Part shown: piece by piece, positions 1 to 10,737 of the stretch
Position numbering within the stretch: the stretch's first letter is position 1
Layout of the letters: every line of letters begins with the position of its first letter
Assembly (NCBI GenBank): GCA_014763615.1
Contig: JACXVB010000002.1
Location: 1 to 64,000 of the forward strand
DNA length: 64,000 nt
From: Sphingobacteriales bacterium
GTDB taxonomy: Bacteria; Bacteroidota; Bacteroidia; Sphingobacteriales; Sphingobacteriaceae
Reading direction: 5' to 3'
Translations under genes and position numbers: made by a program
The notes under the pieces: model-generated
What the model was told of the DNA's origin: nothing
The model's database searches: none
Seen by the model: only the letters and a program-made list of their open reading frames with translations

Positions 1-89
1 ATTTATCATCGAGAAAGGGTTTGTTTTTTTGCAACCTCAAAGGTAACAATGAGGTAAAACTTTCCTTTCTCCTTTTTTTATTCATTTAG

Positions 90-1538
90 GACGCTATTGG
101 TTCAAAAAGTAAGAAATCAGAGCTCAAGCCTCAGCTTTCTTCATCTAAGGACATTTTAACATTTTCCTTTTTAAAAGTAAACAACCCACAATTAGAACAA
201 GATTATCAAGGAAGTATCTCAGGAAATAGTATTACTTTAAATATCCCGAATGGTACTGATGTAACGTCTTTGAAAGCAAGTTTTACCATTTCTTCCAAAG
301 CGACTATCAAAATAGGATCAGTAGTGCAAGAAAATAATATAACTGCGAATGATTTCAGCAATAAAGTCACTTACTCGGTTATTGCAGAAGATTTAAGTAC
401 AAAAAATTATGAAGTTAGTTTAGCTTTTTCAGGAATTGCTCCAAGCATTAATATTAATTCTACCACCTCGTATTATACCTACCTTCAAAATAAACTTTAC
501 ATAAATCTAGCAACTGTTATTCCTAACACTCCTTTGTATGGACCTTACTTTGCAGATGCATATAATGCTAGGGCTTATGCTGATTTTGACAAAGATGGTG
601 ATCTTGATATAATGGCTGTATCATTTAATTATACCGAAAATATAGGTTTAGATGTTGAATACTTTAGAAATAATGGGAGTTCTTTTACGAAAGATCAAAG
701 TGTTTTCAATGGAAATATTCCACAATATGTACATGGAAGAAAAGCAATTGTAGCTGATTTGGATAAAAACGGTTGGCCGGATGTGATTATTGCTGGACAT
801 GGATTTGATCAACCTCCTTTCCCCGGTGAAACAGTTAAATTGATGATGAATACCAATGGAAAATTCACTACTAAGGATTTGGGCTTACCCGCTGGCTTTT
901 ATCATTCTATTTGCGCCGGAGATATAGATAACGATGGCGATGTAGATCTTTTTCTTACTAATAACCTTAGTGTTGGTAAATTTATGAAAAATGATGGTAC
1001 AGGAAATTTTACTTATGATGCTTCACTTTTTCCATCAGAATTGGCCAATAAGAACTATTATACATCTGAACTTTATGATATAAATAATGATGGGTATTTA
1101 GACCTAGTGAACACAGGTCATGAAATGGATGGAGCAAATTCGGTTATTCTTTGGGGAAATTACACAGGTAAATACTCAACTTCAAGAATTACTACACTGC
1201 CTAAGGTGATAAACAATCAAATAGCCATTGATATTAATTTTATGGATTTTAACAAAGATGGCAAAATGGATATTGTATTAGTAAGAACAGGTGATAACAC
1301 TGGCCCTCTTAAATTTTATCAAGGATATTATATTCAAATGCTTCGCAATGATGGGGGAACATTTACTGATGTAACAACTTCAGTAATACCTCAAAATGCA
1401 GATCCAAATGCACCTAAATGGATAAATTGGATTAGAACACAGGATATAGATGGTGATGGCAATTTGGATATCACTACTGATGATAAATTTTATGGTTTAG
1501 AATGGAAAAATAATAATGGCGTATTTGTCCGTCAATAA
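90..1538 (+). CDS. FG-GAP/VCBS repeat surface protein, 5' end broken or undetermined
   Basis: The frame codes for a secreted beta-propeller-type protein of unknown function. Six integrin-like calcium motifs of the form DxDxDGxxD are visible, starting with DFDKDGDLDI and ending with DIDGDGNLDI. It aligns along its whole length with the protein at 6788-8272, including the N-terminal region (SFLKVNNPQLEQDY against GFLKANNPSLDKDY), so homology starts well before the first possible start codon, TTG at 270. Upstream, the same frame has a hydrophobic stretch LSFLLFLFI followed directly by a TAG at 87-89, and no ATG. The signal peptide therefore seems cut off by a stop codon and the start lost. It may be a pseudogene, may start at TTG 270 without export, or may contain a sequence error. 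Boundaries are uncertain; the domain assignment is firm. Confidence 0.6.
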   Translation, partial: DAIGSKSKKSELKPQLSSSKDILTFSFLKVNNPQLEQDYQGSISGNSITLNIPNGTDVTSLKASFTISSKATIKIGSVVQENNITANDFSNKVTYSVIAEDLSTKNYEVSLAFSGIAPSININSTTSYYTYLQNKLYINLATVIPNTPLYGPYFADAYNARAYADFDKDGDLDIMAVSFNYTENIGLDVEYFRNNGSSFTKDQSVFNGNIPQYVHGRKAIVADLDKNGWPDVIIAGHGFDQPPFPGETVKLMMNTNGKFTTKDLGLPAGFYHSICAGDIDNDGDVDLFLTNNLSVGKFMKNDGTGNFTYDASLFPSELANKNYYTSELYDINNDGYLDLVNTGHEMDGANSVILWGNYTGKYSTSRITTLPKVINNQIAIDINFMDFNKDGKMDIVLVRTGDNTGPLKFYQGYYIQMLRNDGGTFTDVTTSVIPQNADPNAPKWINWIRTQDIDGDGNLDITTDDKFYGLEWKNNNGVFVRQ

Positions 1539-1647
1539 AAAAAACAACATCAACTTTACATTATAAAAAGGTAAAAAATTTCTATTCAATGCGTCTTTTC
1601 TTAACTTCGGGAAATTATTTATTCAACAATTTAAATCGAAATAAATC

Positions 1648-2586
1648 ATGAAAATTACCGTAGTTGGAGCAGGAGCTGTAGGTGCCACCTGTGCTGATAA
1701 CATTGCTAGAAGAGAGTTAGCGGAGGAATTAATTTTATTAGACATTAAAGAAGGTTTTGCCGAAGGTAAAGCCATGGATATGATGCAAACTGCTGCATAT
1801 TTAGGTTTCGACACTAAAATAAAAGGTGTGACTAATGATTATGCTGCCACTGCTGATTCTAGTGTAGTAGTGATTACCTCAGGTTTACCACGTAAACCAG
1901 GGATGACTCGTGAAGAATTAATTGGTACTAATGCGGGGATTGTAAAATCGGTAACTGAAAATATTTTAAAATATTCTCCAAATACCATCATTATTGTGGT
2001 TTCTAACCCAATGGATACCATGAATTATCTAACTTTAAAAACCTCAGGTTTACCTAAAGAAAGAATTTTGGGAATGGGTGGTGCTTTAGATTCGGCTCGT
2101 TTTAAATATTATTTAAGTCAAGAATTAGGATGCTCTCCTGCTGATTTAAATGCGGTGGTTATTGGTGGACACGGAGATACCACCATGATTCCATTAATTA
2201 GCCACGCTACTTGGAACAGTGTTCCGGTAACTCATTTTTTATCCCAAGAGCAACAAGATAAAATTGTAGCTGCAACAATGGTTGGCGGGGCTACTTTAAC
2301 CAAATTAATTGGAACTTCTGCTTGGTACGCACCAGGTGCAGGAACTGCTTTTATGGTAGAAGCAATTATGCGTGATGAGAAAAAATTAATCTCTTGTGGG
2401 GTAGCTTTAGATGGCGAATACGGCCAAAAAGACATTTCTCTAGTTGTTCCTGTGGTTTTGGGTAAAAACGGATGGGAAAAAATTGTAGATTATAAATTGA
2501 ATGATACTGAGCAAGCTGCTTTCAATAAATCAGCGGATGCAGTAAGAAACATGAATCAAGTTTTAGTAGATTCTAATTTGATTTAA
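1648..2586 (+). CDS. mdh: Malate dehydrogenase
   Basis: Cytoplasmic NAD-dependent enzyme interconverting malate and oxaloacetate in the TCA cycle. The 312-residue length is normal for the LDH-like (type 3) bacterial malate dehydrogenases. The Rossmann glycine motif VGAGAVGATCA lies at residues 6-16. Substrate arginines are at about 82 (in LPRKPGMTREEL), 88 and 151, and the catalytic pair is Asp148 with His175 in IGGHGD. Arg82 at the specificity position favours malate over lactate. ATG 1648 starts directly at the first beta strand and fits the family. It stands alone; the next gene begins 53 bp downstream behind a weak imperfect hairpin. Confidence 0.95.
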   Translation: MKITVVGAGAVGATCADNIARRELAEELILLDIKEGFAEGKAMDMMQTAAYLGFDTKIKGVTNDYAATADSSVVVITSGLPRKPGMTREELIGTNAGIVKSVTENILKYSPNTIIIVVSNPMDTMNYLTLKTSGLPKERILGMGGALDSARFKYYLSQELGCSPADLNAVVIGGHGDTTMIPLISHATWNSVPVTHFLSQEQQDKIVAATMVGGATLTKLIGTSAWYAPGAGTAFMVEAIMRDEKKLISCGVALDGEYGQKDISLVVPVVLGKNGWEKIVDYKLNDTEQAAFNKSADAVRNMNQVLVDSNLI

Positions 2587-2598
2587 CTTCACCTTAAT

Positions 2599-2616
2599 CC
2601 TCTCCCAAAGGAAAGG
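2599..2616 (+). terminator. Weak imperfect hairpin after mdh
   Basis: CCTCTCC and GGAAAGG pair with one mismatch around a CAAA loop, followed by ACTTTTCATT. The stem is short and the T-run poor, so it is at best a weak terminator. It also resembles decayed short intergenic repeats seen in this group. Confidence 0.3.
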
Positions 2617-2639
2617 ACTTTTCATTCTTTACTTATTAA

Positions 2640-3080
2640 ATGAATAAAGTAAAATATAAAATTCCACTGGAGATTGTTGATCTTCAGGGCGACGGCTTCC
2701 ACCTTTTGGTGGAAGTTGTTGTTTTCGGCCAAACCTTTAAGGCCGTTCTAGATACCGGTGCTTCTAAATCAGCTTTTGATATGGAGATTATCTCTAGTCT
2801 AGCTCCAGAAAATCAAATCATACATGTCCCTAATCACCATGCCATAGGACTAGGAACCACCACTATGGAAAGATATTTTGTGGTATGCCCTGAATTAAAA
2901 ATTGGAGATTTAGTCATCAAAGATTATGAAGTCCCAGTTTTTGATTTATCTGCTATAAAGTTCGCTTATGATAAATTAGACCTCCCACCTGTAATTGGCG
3001 TAATTGGCGGAGATATATTGATGGATTACAAAGCACTTATCGATTACGCCGCCCTCAAACTTAACTTAGAGGTAGATTGA
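2640..3080 (+). CDS. Retropepsin-like aspartic protease family protein
   Basis: A 146-residue protein with one aspartic protease (clan AA) lobe. The catalytic triplet DTG is at residues 38-40 in AVLDTGASKS, followed by a hydrophobic-hydrophobic-Gly motif (VIGGDIL) near residues 121-127. Single-lobe proteins of this size must dimerise to form an active site, as retroviral proteases do. No signal peptide or membrane segment is visible, so it is probably cytoplasmic, though Bacteroidota relatives vary. Substrate unknown. The hemoglobin gene starts 39 bp downstream on the same strand, so the two may share a transcript. Confidence 0.75.
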   Translation: MNKVKYKIPLEIVDLQGDGFHLLVEVVVFGQTFKAVLDTGASKSAFDMEIISSLAPENQIIHVPNHHAIGLGTTTMERYFVVCPELKIGDLVIKDYEVPVFDLSAIKFAYDKLDLPPVIGVIGGDILMDYKALIDYAALKLNLEVD

Positions 3081-3119
3081 TTGGAATTTTATAAATTTAT
3101 AAACAATCAAAACTATAAT

Positions 3120-3530
3120 ATGATGAAAGCTGACATCAAAACAAATAAGGATATTGAGCTTTTAGTAAATGAGTTCTATAAAAAAGCTACCAATGATAAA
3201 AGTTTAGGGCATATTTTTAATGATGTGGCCAAAGTAAATTGGGATCATCATTTACCCATTATGTATGCTTTCTGGGAATCTGTTTTATTTGGCGAGATAG
3301 GCTATATTGGTAATCCTATGGATGCCCATTTCAAATTGAATGAGAAAATTCCTTTAACATCAGAAAATTTCAACACTTGGAAATTTCTATTCTGCGAAAC
3401 CGTTGATGAGTATTTTGAGGGTGACATCGCTAATTTAGCTAAAGAAAAAGCTATTAGCATCGCGGATTTGATGTTCTATAAAATCAATAATTACTACAAC
3501 TCTCCGGGCAAAGCCGAAAATAAAAAATAA
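3120..3530 (+). CDS. Group III truncated hemoglobin
   Basis: A 136-residue heme protein of the 2-on-2 globin family, group III. The proximal heme ligand is His70 in MDAHFKL, Trp87 in NTWKFLF matches the conserved TrpG8, and Tyr20 is a candidate for TyrB10. These globins bind O2 or NO in the cytoplasm; their roles include NO handling and low-oxygen respiration, which cannot be told apart here. ATG 3120 (ATGATGAAAGC) was chosen over an in-frame TTG at 3081 because the extra 13 residues lie outside the globin fold and the TTG abuts the previous stop codon. Confidence 0.85.
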   Translation: MMKADIKTNKDIELLVNEFYKKATNDKSLGHIFNDVAKVNWDHHLPIMYAFWESVLFGEIGYIGNPMDAHFKLNEKIPLTSENFNTWKFLFCETVDEYFEGDIANLAKEKAISIADLMFYKINNYYNSPGKAENKK

Positions 3531-3576
3531 TTTAATTTTAAAACCAAAAGCAGTAACTTGTAGTAAGTAATTATAA

Positions 3577-4434
3577 ATGAAAAGTTTACTGATTTTATTA
3601 TCTCTTCTACCGCTCCTTGTAAATAGTCAAGATTTAACAGGATACTGGAAAGGCAAAATCTACCAAAACCCTGGCGGTTATGCTCCAGAATATGTTTTAG
3701 AATTACAGATTAACCAACACGAGAACCTATTAACAGGGGTTAGCAATGCTTTTTTAGGAAATGTGATTGTAGGGCGTTTAGCTTTTAAAGGATATATAGA
3801 TGGGGATAGTATTCGACTTAAAGAATATGAAAGTGGTATTCTTAAAAGCATCCAACCTAAAAATTACACACTATGTATTAAAGATTTCGACCTGCATTAC
3901 GCTCAAGAAGCAGATGGTACAGAAACTTTAAAGGGACAATGGAGTGGCGTTGGTTATGATGAAAACAAATTAGACAACATTTATCCAAATAGTTGTATTC
4001 CTGGCTTGGTATCTTTAACGAGAATTCATGGTGTGCAATTGGAAGAATATGAACCGAAACCCATTTTCAACTTTCCAGACACTTTATATGAAACCAAAGT
4101 GAATAAAGTGGAAGAAATAGAAGTGACACATAGAACCATTGAACTCTATTTGAATGATTATGAAAAAGTGGATGGCGATAAAGTGAGTATCTATTTAAAT
4201 CGACAAAAAATTGTGGATCATTTTCCGATAAGGAAAATTCCTAAGAAAATAACTATTACTTTGAGTGAAGAAAGCCCTTTGAACGAGATTTTGATTCAGG
4301 CAGAAAACTTAGGGAAAATTCCTCCTAATACTTCCTTAATGAAAATAAAAGATGGCGACAAAGAATACAAAGTCTATATATCTTCCGATTTAAAAACCTC
4401 TCCTGCTGTTTATATTAAATACATTAGTTATTGA
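3577..4434 (+). CDS. Secreted protein of unknown function
   Basis: A 285-residue protein with a clear Sec signal peptide (MKSLLILLSLLPLLVNS, likely cleaved before QDLTGYW). The mature N-terminus begins with a TGYWKGKI-type strand followed by alternating strands, like small beta-barrel or lipocalin-like domains in Bacteroidota, but no named family is certain. The second half (about residues 180-285) contains a region on dosage of strands reading VSIYLNRQKIVDHFPI. It follows the globin gene by 46 bp and converges on gyrB. No lipobox cysteine is present, so the product is periplasmic or secreted rather than a lipoprotein. Confidence 0.6.
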   Translation: MKSLLILLSLLPLLVNSQDLTGYWKGKIYQNPGGYAPEYVLELQINQHENLLTGVSNAFLGNVIVGRLAFKGYIDGDSIRLKEYESGILKSIQPKNYTLCIKDFDLHYAQEADGTETLKGQWSGVGYDENKLDNIYPNSCIPGLVSLTRIHGVQLEEYEPKPIFNFPDTLYETKVNKVEEIEVTHRTIELYLNDYEKVDGDKVSIYLNRQKIVDHFPIRKIPKKITITLSEESPLNEILIQAENLGKIPPNTSLMKIKDGDKEYKVYISSDLKTSPAVYIKYISY

Positions 4435-4436
4435 AT

Positions 4437-4467
4437 CAAAAAGCCCAAGATTAAAATCTTAGGCTTA
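4437..4467 (-). terminator. Terminator of gyrB (convergent)
   Basis: The stem AAGCC-C-AAGAT pairs with ATCTT-A-GGCTT (4441-4466), one internal mismatch. On the minus strand it is followed by TTTTTGATTC, a typical intrinsic terminator for gyrB. The short gap between the convergent genes means it may also stop plus-strand transcripts. Confidence 0.7.
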
Positions 4468-4487
4468 TCTATCATTCAAAAAATCGA

Positions 4488-6449
<1,962 letters not shown>

Positions 6450-6501
6450 TTATTTAAGTCAATAATTCAAAAATACATTTAAAAGCCGGAAATCCGAAAC
6501 T

Positions 6502-6510
6502 TGTGGATAA
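6502..6510 (-). promoter_or_regulatory. DnaA-box-like site
   Basis: TGTGGATAA is the exact complement of the TTATCCACA consensus DnaA box, 56 bp upstream of gyrB. Only one perfect copy is visible. It could tie gyrB expression to DnaA or be a chance match. Confidence 0.3.
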
Positions 6511-6552
6511 CTAATCGGATAAACTGAACCCATTAAAAACTGCTTCTAGTAT

Positions 6553-6560
6553 CAAAATTA
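6553..6560 (-). promoter_or_regulatory. gyrB: Possible gyrB promoter -7 element
   Basis: On the minus strand this reads TAATTTTG, matching the Bacteroidota -7 consensus TAnnTTTG, 107 bp upstream of gyrB. A TTTG lies only 15 bp further upstream, shorter than the usual spacing, so confidence is low. Confidence 0.3.
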
Positions 6561-6787
6561 TTCTCATTAATGAAACAAAATTTATCAAAAAACTTACTTG
6601 GTATAAGCTTTGTCTTATTATCAAACAGAACAAACATTTAAATGAAAGAATACGTATAAAAACCGCTTAGGTTAACAAAAGCATTACTAGAAACCATAAA
6701 ATGAGGAATTTAAACAGCAAAAAAAGCCCGAAAATGAGAAACAAATTCCTCAATGCTTATATCAGTCTTTTAAAAGGAGAGCAAATC

Positions 6788-8272
6788 ATGAAAAGAAACA
6801 TTTATATTTTGATAGGCATGCTAGCCATCATTTTCACATCATGTTCTAAAGAACAATTACCTGGTGTATCTCCTTACTCTCCTGAGAAAGAACTTATCCA
6901 ATTTGGTTTTTTAAAAGCAAATAACCCGAGCTTAGATAAAGATTATTTTGCCACTATTGATAGTCAGCAAGTGAATATTGAATTACCTAAAAGTATTGAC
7001 CTCACTAAATTGATTCCTACTTTTAAAATTTCTGATAAAGCGACACTATCTTATGGAAATAATGTTGTGGAAAGCGATGTAACTTCAATTAATCTAAGTA
7101 GTGCTTTAACCATAACTGTAACTGCGCAAAATAGAACGGTAAGAAAATATTTTCCTTCAATACTATTAATTGGAGTGCTATCAAATCCTAATATTAATCA
7201 AACAACTTCCTATAATAGTTATATTAATAACAAATTATATATAAACCTTTCAACCGCAATGCCGCTAACTCCTTTTGGTACAGCTTATACCAATAATTCT
7301 TATCCTGCTGTTGCTTATGGAGATTTTGATAAAGATGGAGATTTAGATATCATCGCCGGTGCTCTTAATACTACCAACTCAGGTTTGAGCATTGAGCATT
7401 ATAACAACAACACTTTTGAGTTTCAAAAAGACCAAACTGTATTCACTGGTGGTGCACCAAAAATGGTTGGTCCATCTAAAATGATCACTGGAGATTTTGA
7501 TGGAAATGGCTGGTTGGATGTTGCAATAGCCGGAACTGGTTATACCGGAGCTCCTTATCCTGGAGAAAACTTGAAAGTTTTGATGAATTCTAATGGCAAA
7601 TTCACCACAAAAGAAATCAACATTGGTGCTGGGTATTATGCTTCTATTACTGCCGGAGATATTGATAATGATAGCGATGTGGATTTATTTGTAACTGATA
7701 ATAAAACCATTAGCAAGTTTTTAGTTAACGATGGCAAAGGAAATTTCACCGCCGATGCTTCTTTATACCCTGGTTCTTTATACAATGCATCTGTTTTCAC
7801 TTCTGAACTTTATGATATTAATGGAGACGGCTTTTTAGACTTAGTGACTGGTGGATTTGAACAATCAGGAACTAATACCGAAATTTTCTGGGGAAATGCT
7901 TCTGGAAAGTATCTTACTTCAAAAATGACAACCATCCCTAAAATTGCGAACTTTGGAGTTAATGTTGATATCAGCTTTATAGATTATGATAAAGATGGAA
8001 AAATAGATCTGCTGATTACGAGAACAGGTGATGGAACCGGCCCAGTCTCTTATTACAAAGGTTATTATCTCCAATTATTAAAAAACAACGGTACATCTTT
8101 TAGTGATGTAACCGGAAGCACAATAGCAAACCATGAAAATACTGACATCAGTTATTACATCAAGAAAGTGCGAATTCAAGATGTTGATAATGATGGCGAT
8201 TTAGACATCACTACAGATGATAAATTTGATGGCTTTGTTTGGTATAACAATAACGGAAGATTCGCTCAATAA
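6788..8272 (+). CDS. FG-GAP/VCBS repeat lipoprotein
   Basis: A 494-residue exported lipoprotein of unknown function, paralogous to the gene at 90-1538. The start at ATG 6788 is preferred to one 87 bp upstream because it begins a textbook lipoprotein signal (MKRNIYILIGMLAIIFTSC, Cys19) and has a purine-rich GGAGAG 8 bases before it. Residues about 40-130 form a small beta domain resembling the Bacteroidota DUF5018/DUF1735 type of surface module (inference). Residues 170-490 hold six calcium-binding DxDxDGxxD-like motifs; the third is changed to DIDNDSDVDL. Such propellers usually bind ligands or proteins at the cell surface. A strong terminator follows. Confidence 0.8.
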   Translation: MKRNIYILIGMLAIIFTSCSKEQLPGVSPYSPEKELIQFGFLKANNPSLDKDYFATIDSQQVNIELPKSIDLTKLIPTFKISDKATLSYGNNVVESDVTSINLSSALTITVTAQNRTVRKYFPSILLIGVLSNPNINQTTSYNSYINNKLYINLSTAMPLTPFGTAYTNNSYPAVAYGDFDKDGDLDIIAGALNTTNSGLSIEHYNNNTFEFQKDQTVFTGGAPKMVGPSKMITGDFDGNGWLDVAIAGTGYTGAPYPGENLKVLMNSNGKFTTKEINIGAGYYASITAGDIDNDSDVDLFVTDNKTISKFLVNDGKGNFTADASLYPGSLYNASVFTSELYDINGDGFLDLVTGGFEQSGTNTEIFWGNASGKYLTSKMTTIPKIANFGVNVDISFIDYDKDGKIDLLITRTGDGTGPVSYYKGYYLQLLKNNGTSFSDVTGSTIANHENTDISYYIKKVRIQDVDNDGDLDITTDDKFDGFVWYNNNGRFAQ

Positions 8273-8289
8273 AAAATAAGTTTTACCAA

Positions 8290-8327
8290 AAAAAAAGTAG
8301 AATGGAATAATCCATTCTACTTTTTTT
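8290..8327 (+). terminator. Strong intrinsic terminator
   Basis: A perfect 10-bp stem GTAGAATGGA/TCCATTCTAC (8297-8306 and 8311-8320) with an ATAA loop is flanked by an A-run and followed by seven T. It ends the FG-GAP lipoprotein gene and could work in both directions. Confidence 0.9.
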
Positions 8328-8363
8328 GTTTTAGCGATATACATAATTAATTACCTTTAGAAT

Positions 8364-9287
8364 ATGGTAGAAACTGAGGGTAATATTTGGGAGCAAACAG
8401 ATTTTGAAAACCTAGAATGGTTAGCTCAGCAGGTTGTTGAGGGATTTATTACCGGCTTGCATAAAAGTCCGTTTCATGGTTTTTCTGTTGAATTTGCGGA
8501 GCATCGCCTTTACAATAAGGGTGATTCTGTTAAAAATATCGACTGGAAACTATTTGCTCGCTCTGATAAACTTTTTGTAAAGCGGTTTGAAGAAGAAACT
8601 AACCTTCGTTGCCAAATCCTTATTGATCGTTCCTCTTCCATGTTTTACCCAGAGAAGGGCATCAATAAATTTCAGTTCTCAGCGTTGGCAGCGGCAGCAC
8701 TCATCCAGCTATTAAAAAAGCAAAGAGACGCTTTCGGAATTACTTTGTTTGCAGAAGATATTCAGCTACATACACCTACAAAATCTACTTTAGCACATCA
8801 GAAATTTATTTTAAATGAGCTAGAAAAAGAGATTAAAAGGAAGCCTATCCATCAAAAAACTAACATCAGTGAGAATTTACATCTTATTACAGAACAAATT
8901 CATAAACGCTCTTTGGTAGTCCTATTCTCAGATTTGCTAGAAAATACTTATTCAGAAAAAGGTTTGGATGAGCTTTTTGCGGCACTACAGCATCTAAAAT
9001 TCAATAAGCATGAAGTCATAATTTTCAATGTTAATGAGAAAAAGCATGAATTAGATTTTGATTTTGAAAATCGTCCTTATCATTTTGTTGATGCAGAGAG
9101 CGGCGAGGACATAAAGATACGGCCACATGATTTAAAAGCCATTTATTTGGATAAAATGAATGCTTTTCAAAAAGAATTTGAATTAAAATGTGCTCAATTT
9201 AAAATTGAATTGGTTCATGCACATTTAGAAGATGGATTTTATCCTGTTTTAAACGCTTGGCTGGTGAAGAAAAACAAAATGATTTAG
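8364..9287 (+). CDS. DUF58 domain-containing protein
   Basis: A 307-residue cytoplasmic protein with the DUF58 signature (around GDSVKNIDWKLFARSDKLFVK, residues 53-73) merged with a von Willebrand factor A-like fold. The MIDAS metal motif DRSSS is at residues 88-92. Members are usually encoded beside a MoxR AAA+ ATPase and are thought to help assemble or activate protein complexes; here no MoxR gene is adjacent, so the partner must be elsewhere. TACCTTTA at 8352-8359 is a near match to the -7 promoter consensus. No signal peptide or membrane helix is visible, consistent with the short soluble class of DUF58 proteins. Confidence 0.85.
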   Translation: MVETEGNIWEQTDFENLEWLAQQVVEGFITGLHKSPFHGFSVEFAEHRLYNKGDSVKNIDWKLFARSDKLFVKRFEEETNLRCQILIDRSSSMFYPEKGINKFQFSALAAAALIQLLKKQRDAFGITLFAEDIQLHTPTKSTLAHQKFILNELEKEIKRKPIHQKTNISENLHLITEQIHKRSLVVLFSDLLENTYSEKGLDELFAALQHLKFNKHEVIIFNVNEKKHELDFDFENRPYHFVDAESGEDIKIRPHDLKAIYLDKMNAFQKEFELKCAQFKIELVHAHLEDGFYPVLNAWLVKKNKMI

Positions 9288-9340
9288 TAAAAAAACCTAA
9301 ACATGAGAAAAACATAAAATAATAGTGAATCTATTCCCTA

Positions 9341-9406
9341 TCCGAGATTGCGCTTCGATGCTAATTTGATGAAATTAGAAATGCTTTTAAACTGTACTGT
9401 CTCGGA
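9341..9406. repeat. Nested inverted repeats in the gap after the DUF58 gene
   Basis: An outer pair TCCGAGA/TCTCGGA (9341-9347 and 9400-9406) encloses a perfect hairpin CTAATTT-GATG-AAATTAG (9361-9378). The element has no open frame and does not fold as a tRNA. It could be a small structured RNA, a binding site or a chance fold. Confidence 0.4.
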
Positions 9407-9511
9407 GAGCTTACACATCCAATAAAAATTCAAATCAAATCGTATAAGACTAAAAATAACCTATTGCTTATTTAGGAAAAATCCGATTTAAAAACTTTCG
9501 TTTTTCGATAA

Positions 9512-10696
9512 TTAATGGGCAGAAATTGCATCGAGAATCACCTCACAAGCAGATTTGATTTCATCATGAGTGATGATTAAAGGTGGCGCAATACGCATTG
9601 CGGTATCACAATGTAAAAACCAATCGATAATAACCCCGTTTTCTACACAAGTTTTACTCACAGCTTCAACCTGAGCAAAATTATCTAGTTGGATAGAAAG
9701 CATTAATCCTTTACCTCTAATTTCTTTTATTTTTGGATGTTTTAATAATGACCTGAAAAGCTGTTCTTTCTCCTCCACGCCAGCAATCAAATTTTCATCA
9801 AGAATGGTTTCTAAGGATGCTAAACCTGCGGCACAACTCACCGGATGTCCTCCAAAAGTGGTAATATGGCCCAAAATTGGATTATCTTTGAGTACATCCA
9901 TTTTTTCTTTTGATGAGATAAAAGCGCCTATTGGCATCCCACCTCCCATTCCTTTAGCCAACAGCAAAATATCTGGTACAATTCCAAAATTTTCGAAAGC
10001 GAATAACTTTCCGGTTCTACCAAAGCCTGTTTGTATTTCATCAAAAATGAGCAAAGCTCCAGTTTTATCACATTTATTCCTCAAAGCTTTTAAGTAGGCT
10101 ATATCAGGAATTCTAACTCCGGCTTCTCCTTGTATAGCTTCTAAAATTACAGCAGCAGTTTCAGAGGTAATTTGCTCTAAATCCGGTAAATCATTCAGAT
10201 GAATAAACTGAATATCAGGCAAAAGCGGACGATAAGCTTGCTTGTAATATTCATTACCCATTACGCTTAAAGCTCCGTGGGTACTGCCATGATAAGCATG
10301 ATGGAATGAAATAATTTGAGAACGATTGGTATATTTTTTCGCGAGTTTTAAAGCCCCTTCCGTAGCTTCTGCACCAGAATTGGTAAAATAAACTGAAGAC
10401 AAATTTTCGGGTAGAACCGAGTTCAATTTTTCGGCAAATAAAACCTGAGGTGCTTGAATATACTCGCCATAAACCGTAACATGCAGGTATTTATCTAATT
10501 GATTTTTAATAGCTTGAATAACTTTTGGATGCCGATGCCCTAAATTACTTACCGCAAATCCGGACACTAAATCAAGATATTTTTTACCCAATGGATCTAT
10601 TAAATAACAGCCTTCAGCTTTTTCTACTTCCAATAACCTTGGAAAATCTGAAGTTTGTGCTGTGTTTAAAAGAAAAAGCTGTTTATGACTCAACAT
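9512..10696 (-). CDS. Class III (aspartate aminotransferase family) PLP-dependent aminotransferase
   Basis: A 394-residue cytoplasmic PLP enzyme of the acetylornithine/ornithine aminotransferase group. Visible landmarks are TNSGAEATEGALKLA (cofactor phosphate binding, about 105-119), Asp219 in FDEIQTGFGRTGK, and the Schiff-base lysine Lys248 in LLAKGMGGGMPIGAF. The fold-type I N-terminus (GCYLIDPLGKKYLDLVSG) is intact. Without arginine or lysine pathway genes nearby the substrate cannot be fixed: acetylornithine, ornithine, a LysJ-type substrate or another omega-amino acid are all possible. It may share a transcript with the sigma cassette, ending 41 bp downstream of the CpxP-like gene, or be transcribed alone. 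Confidence 0.85.
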   Translation of the reverse strand: MLSHKQLFLLNTAQTSDFPRLLEVEKAEGCYLIDPLGKKYLDLVSGFAVSNLGHRHPKVIQAIKNQLDKYLHVTVYGEYIQAPQVLFAEKLNSVLPENLSSVYFTNSGAEATEGALKLAKKYTNRSQIISFHHAYHGSTHGALSVMGNEYYKQAYRPLLPDIQFIHLNDLPDLEQITSETAAVILEAIQGEAGVRIPDIAYLKALRNKCDKTGALLIFDEIQTGFGRTGKLFAFENFGIVPDILLLAKGMGGGMPIGAFISSKEKMDVLKDNPILGHITTFGGHPVSCAAGLASLETILDENLIAGVEEKEQLFRSLLKHPKIKEIRGKGLMLSIQLDNFAQVEAVSKTCVENGVIIDWFLHCDTAMRIAPPLIITHDEIKSACEVILDAISAH

Positions 10697-10737
10697 TGAG
10701 CAAAGATAAAGCTTATAAGTGGAAAGCCTAACAAGAA

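Noticed and set aside
6701-6787. N-terminal extension of the FG-GAP lipoprotein starting at 6701
   Set aside because: The extension is polar and would place the lipoprotein signal internally; the ATG at 6788 with GGAGAG upstream starts a textbook signal.
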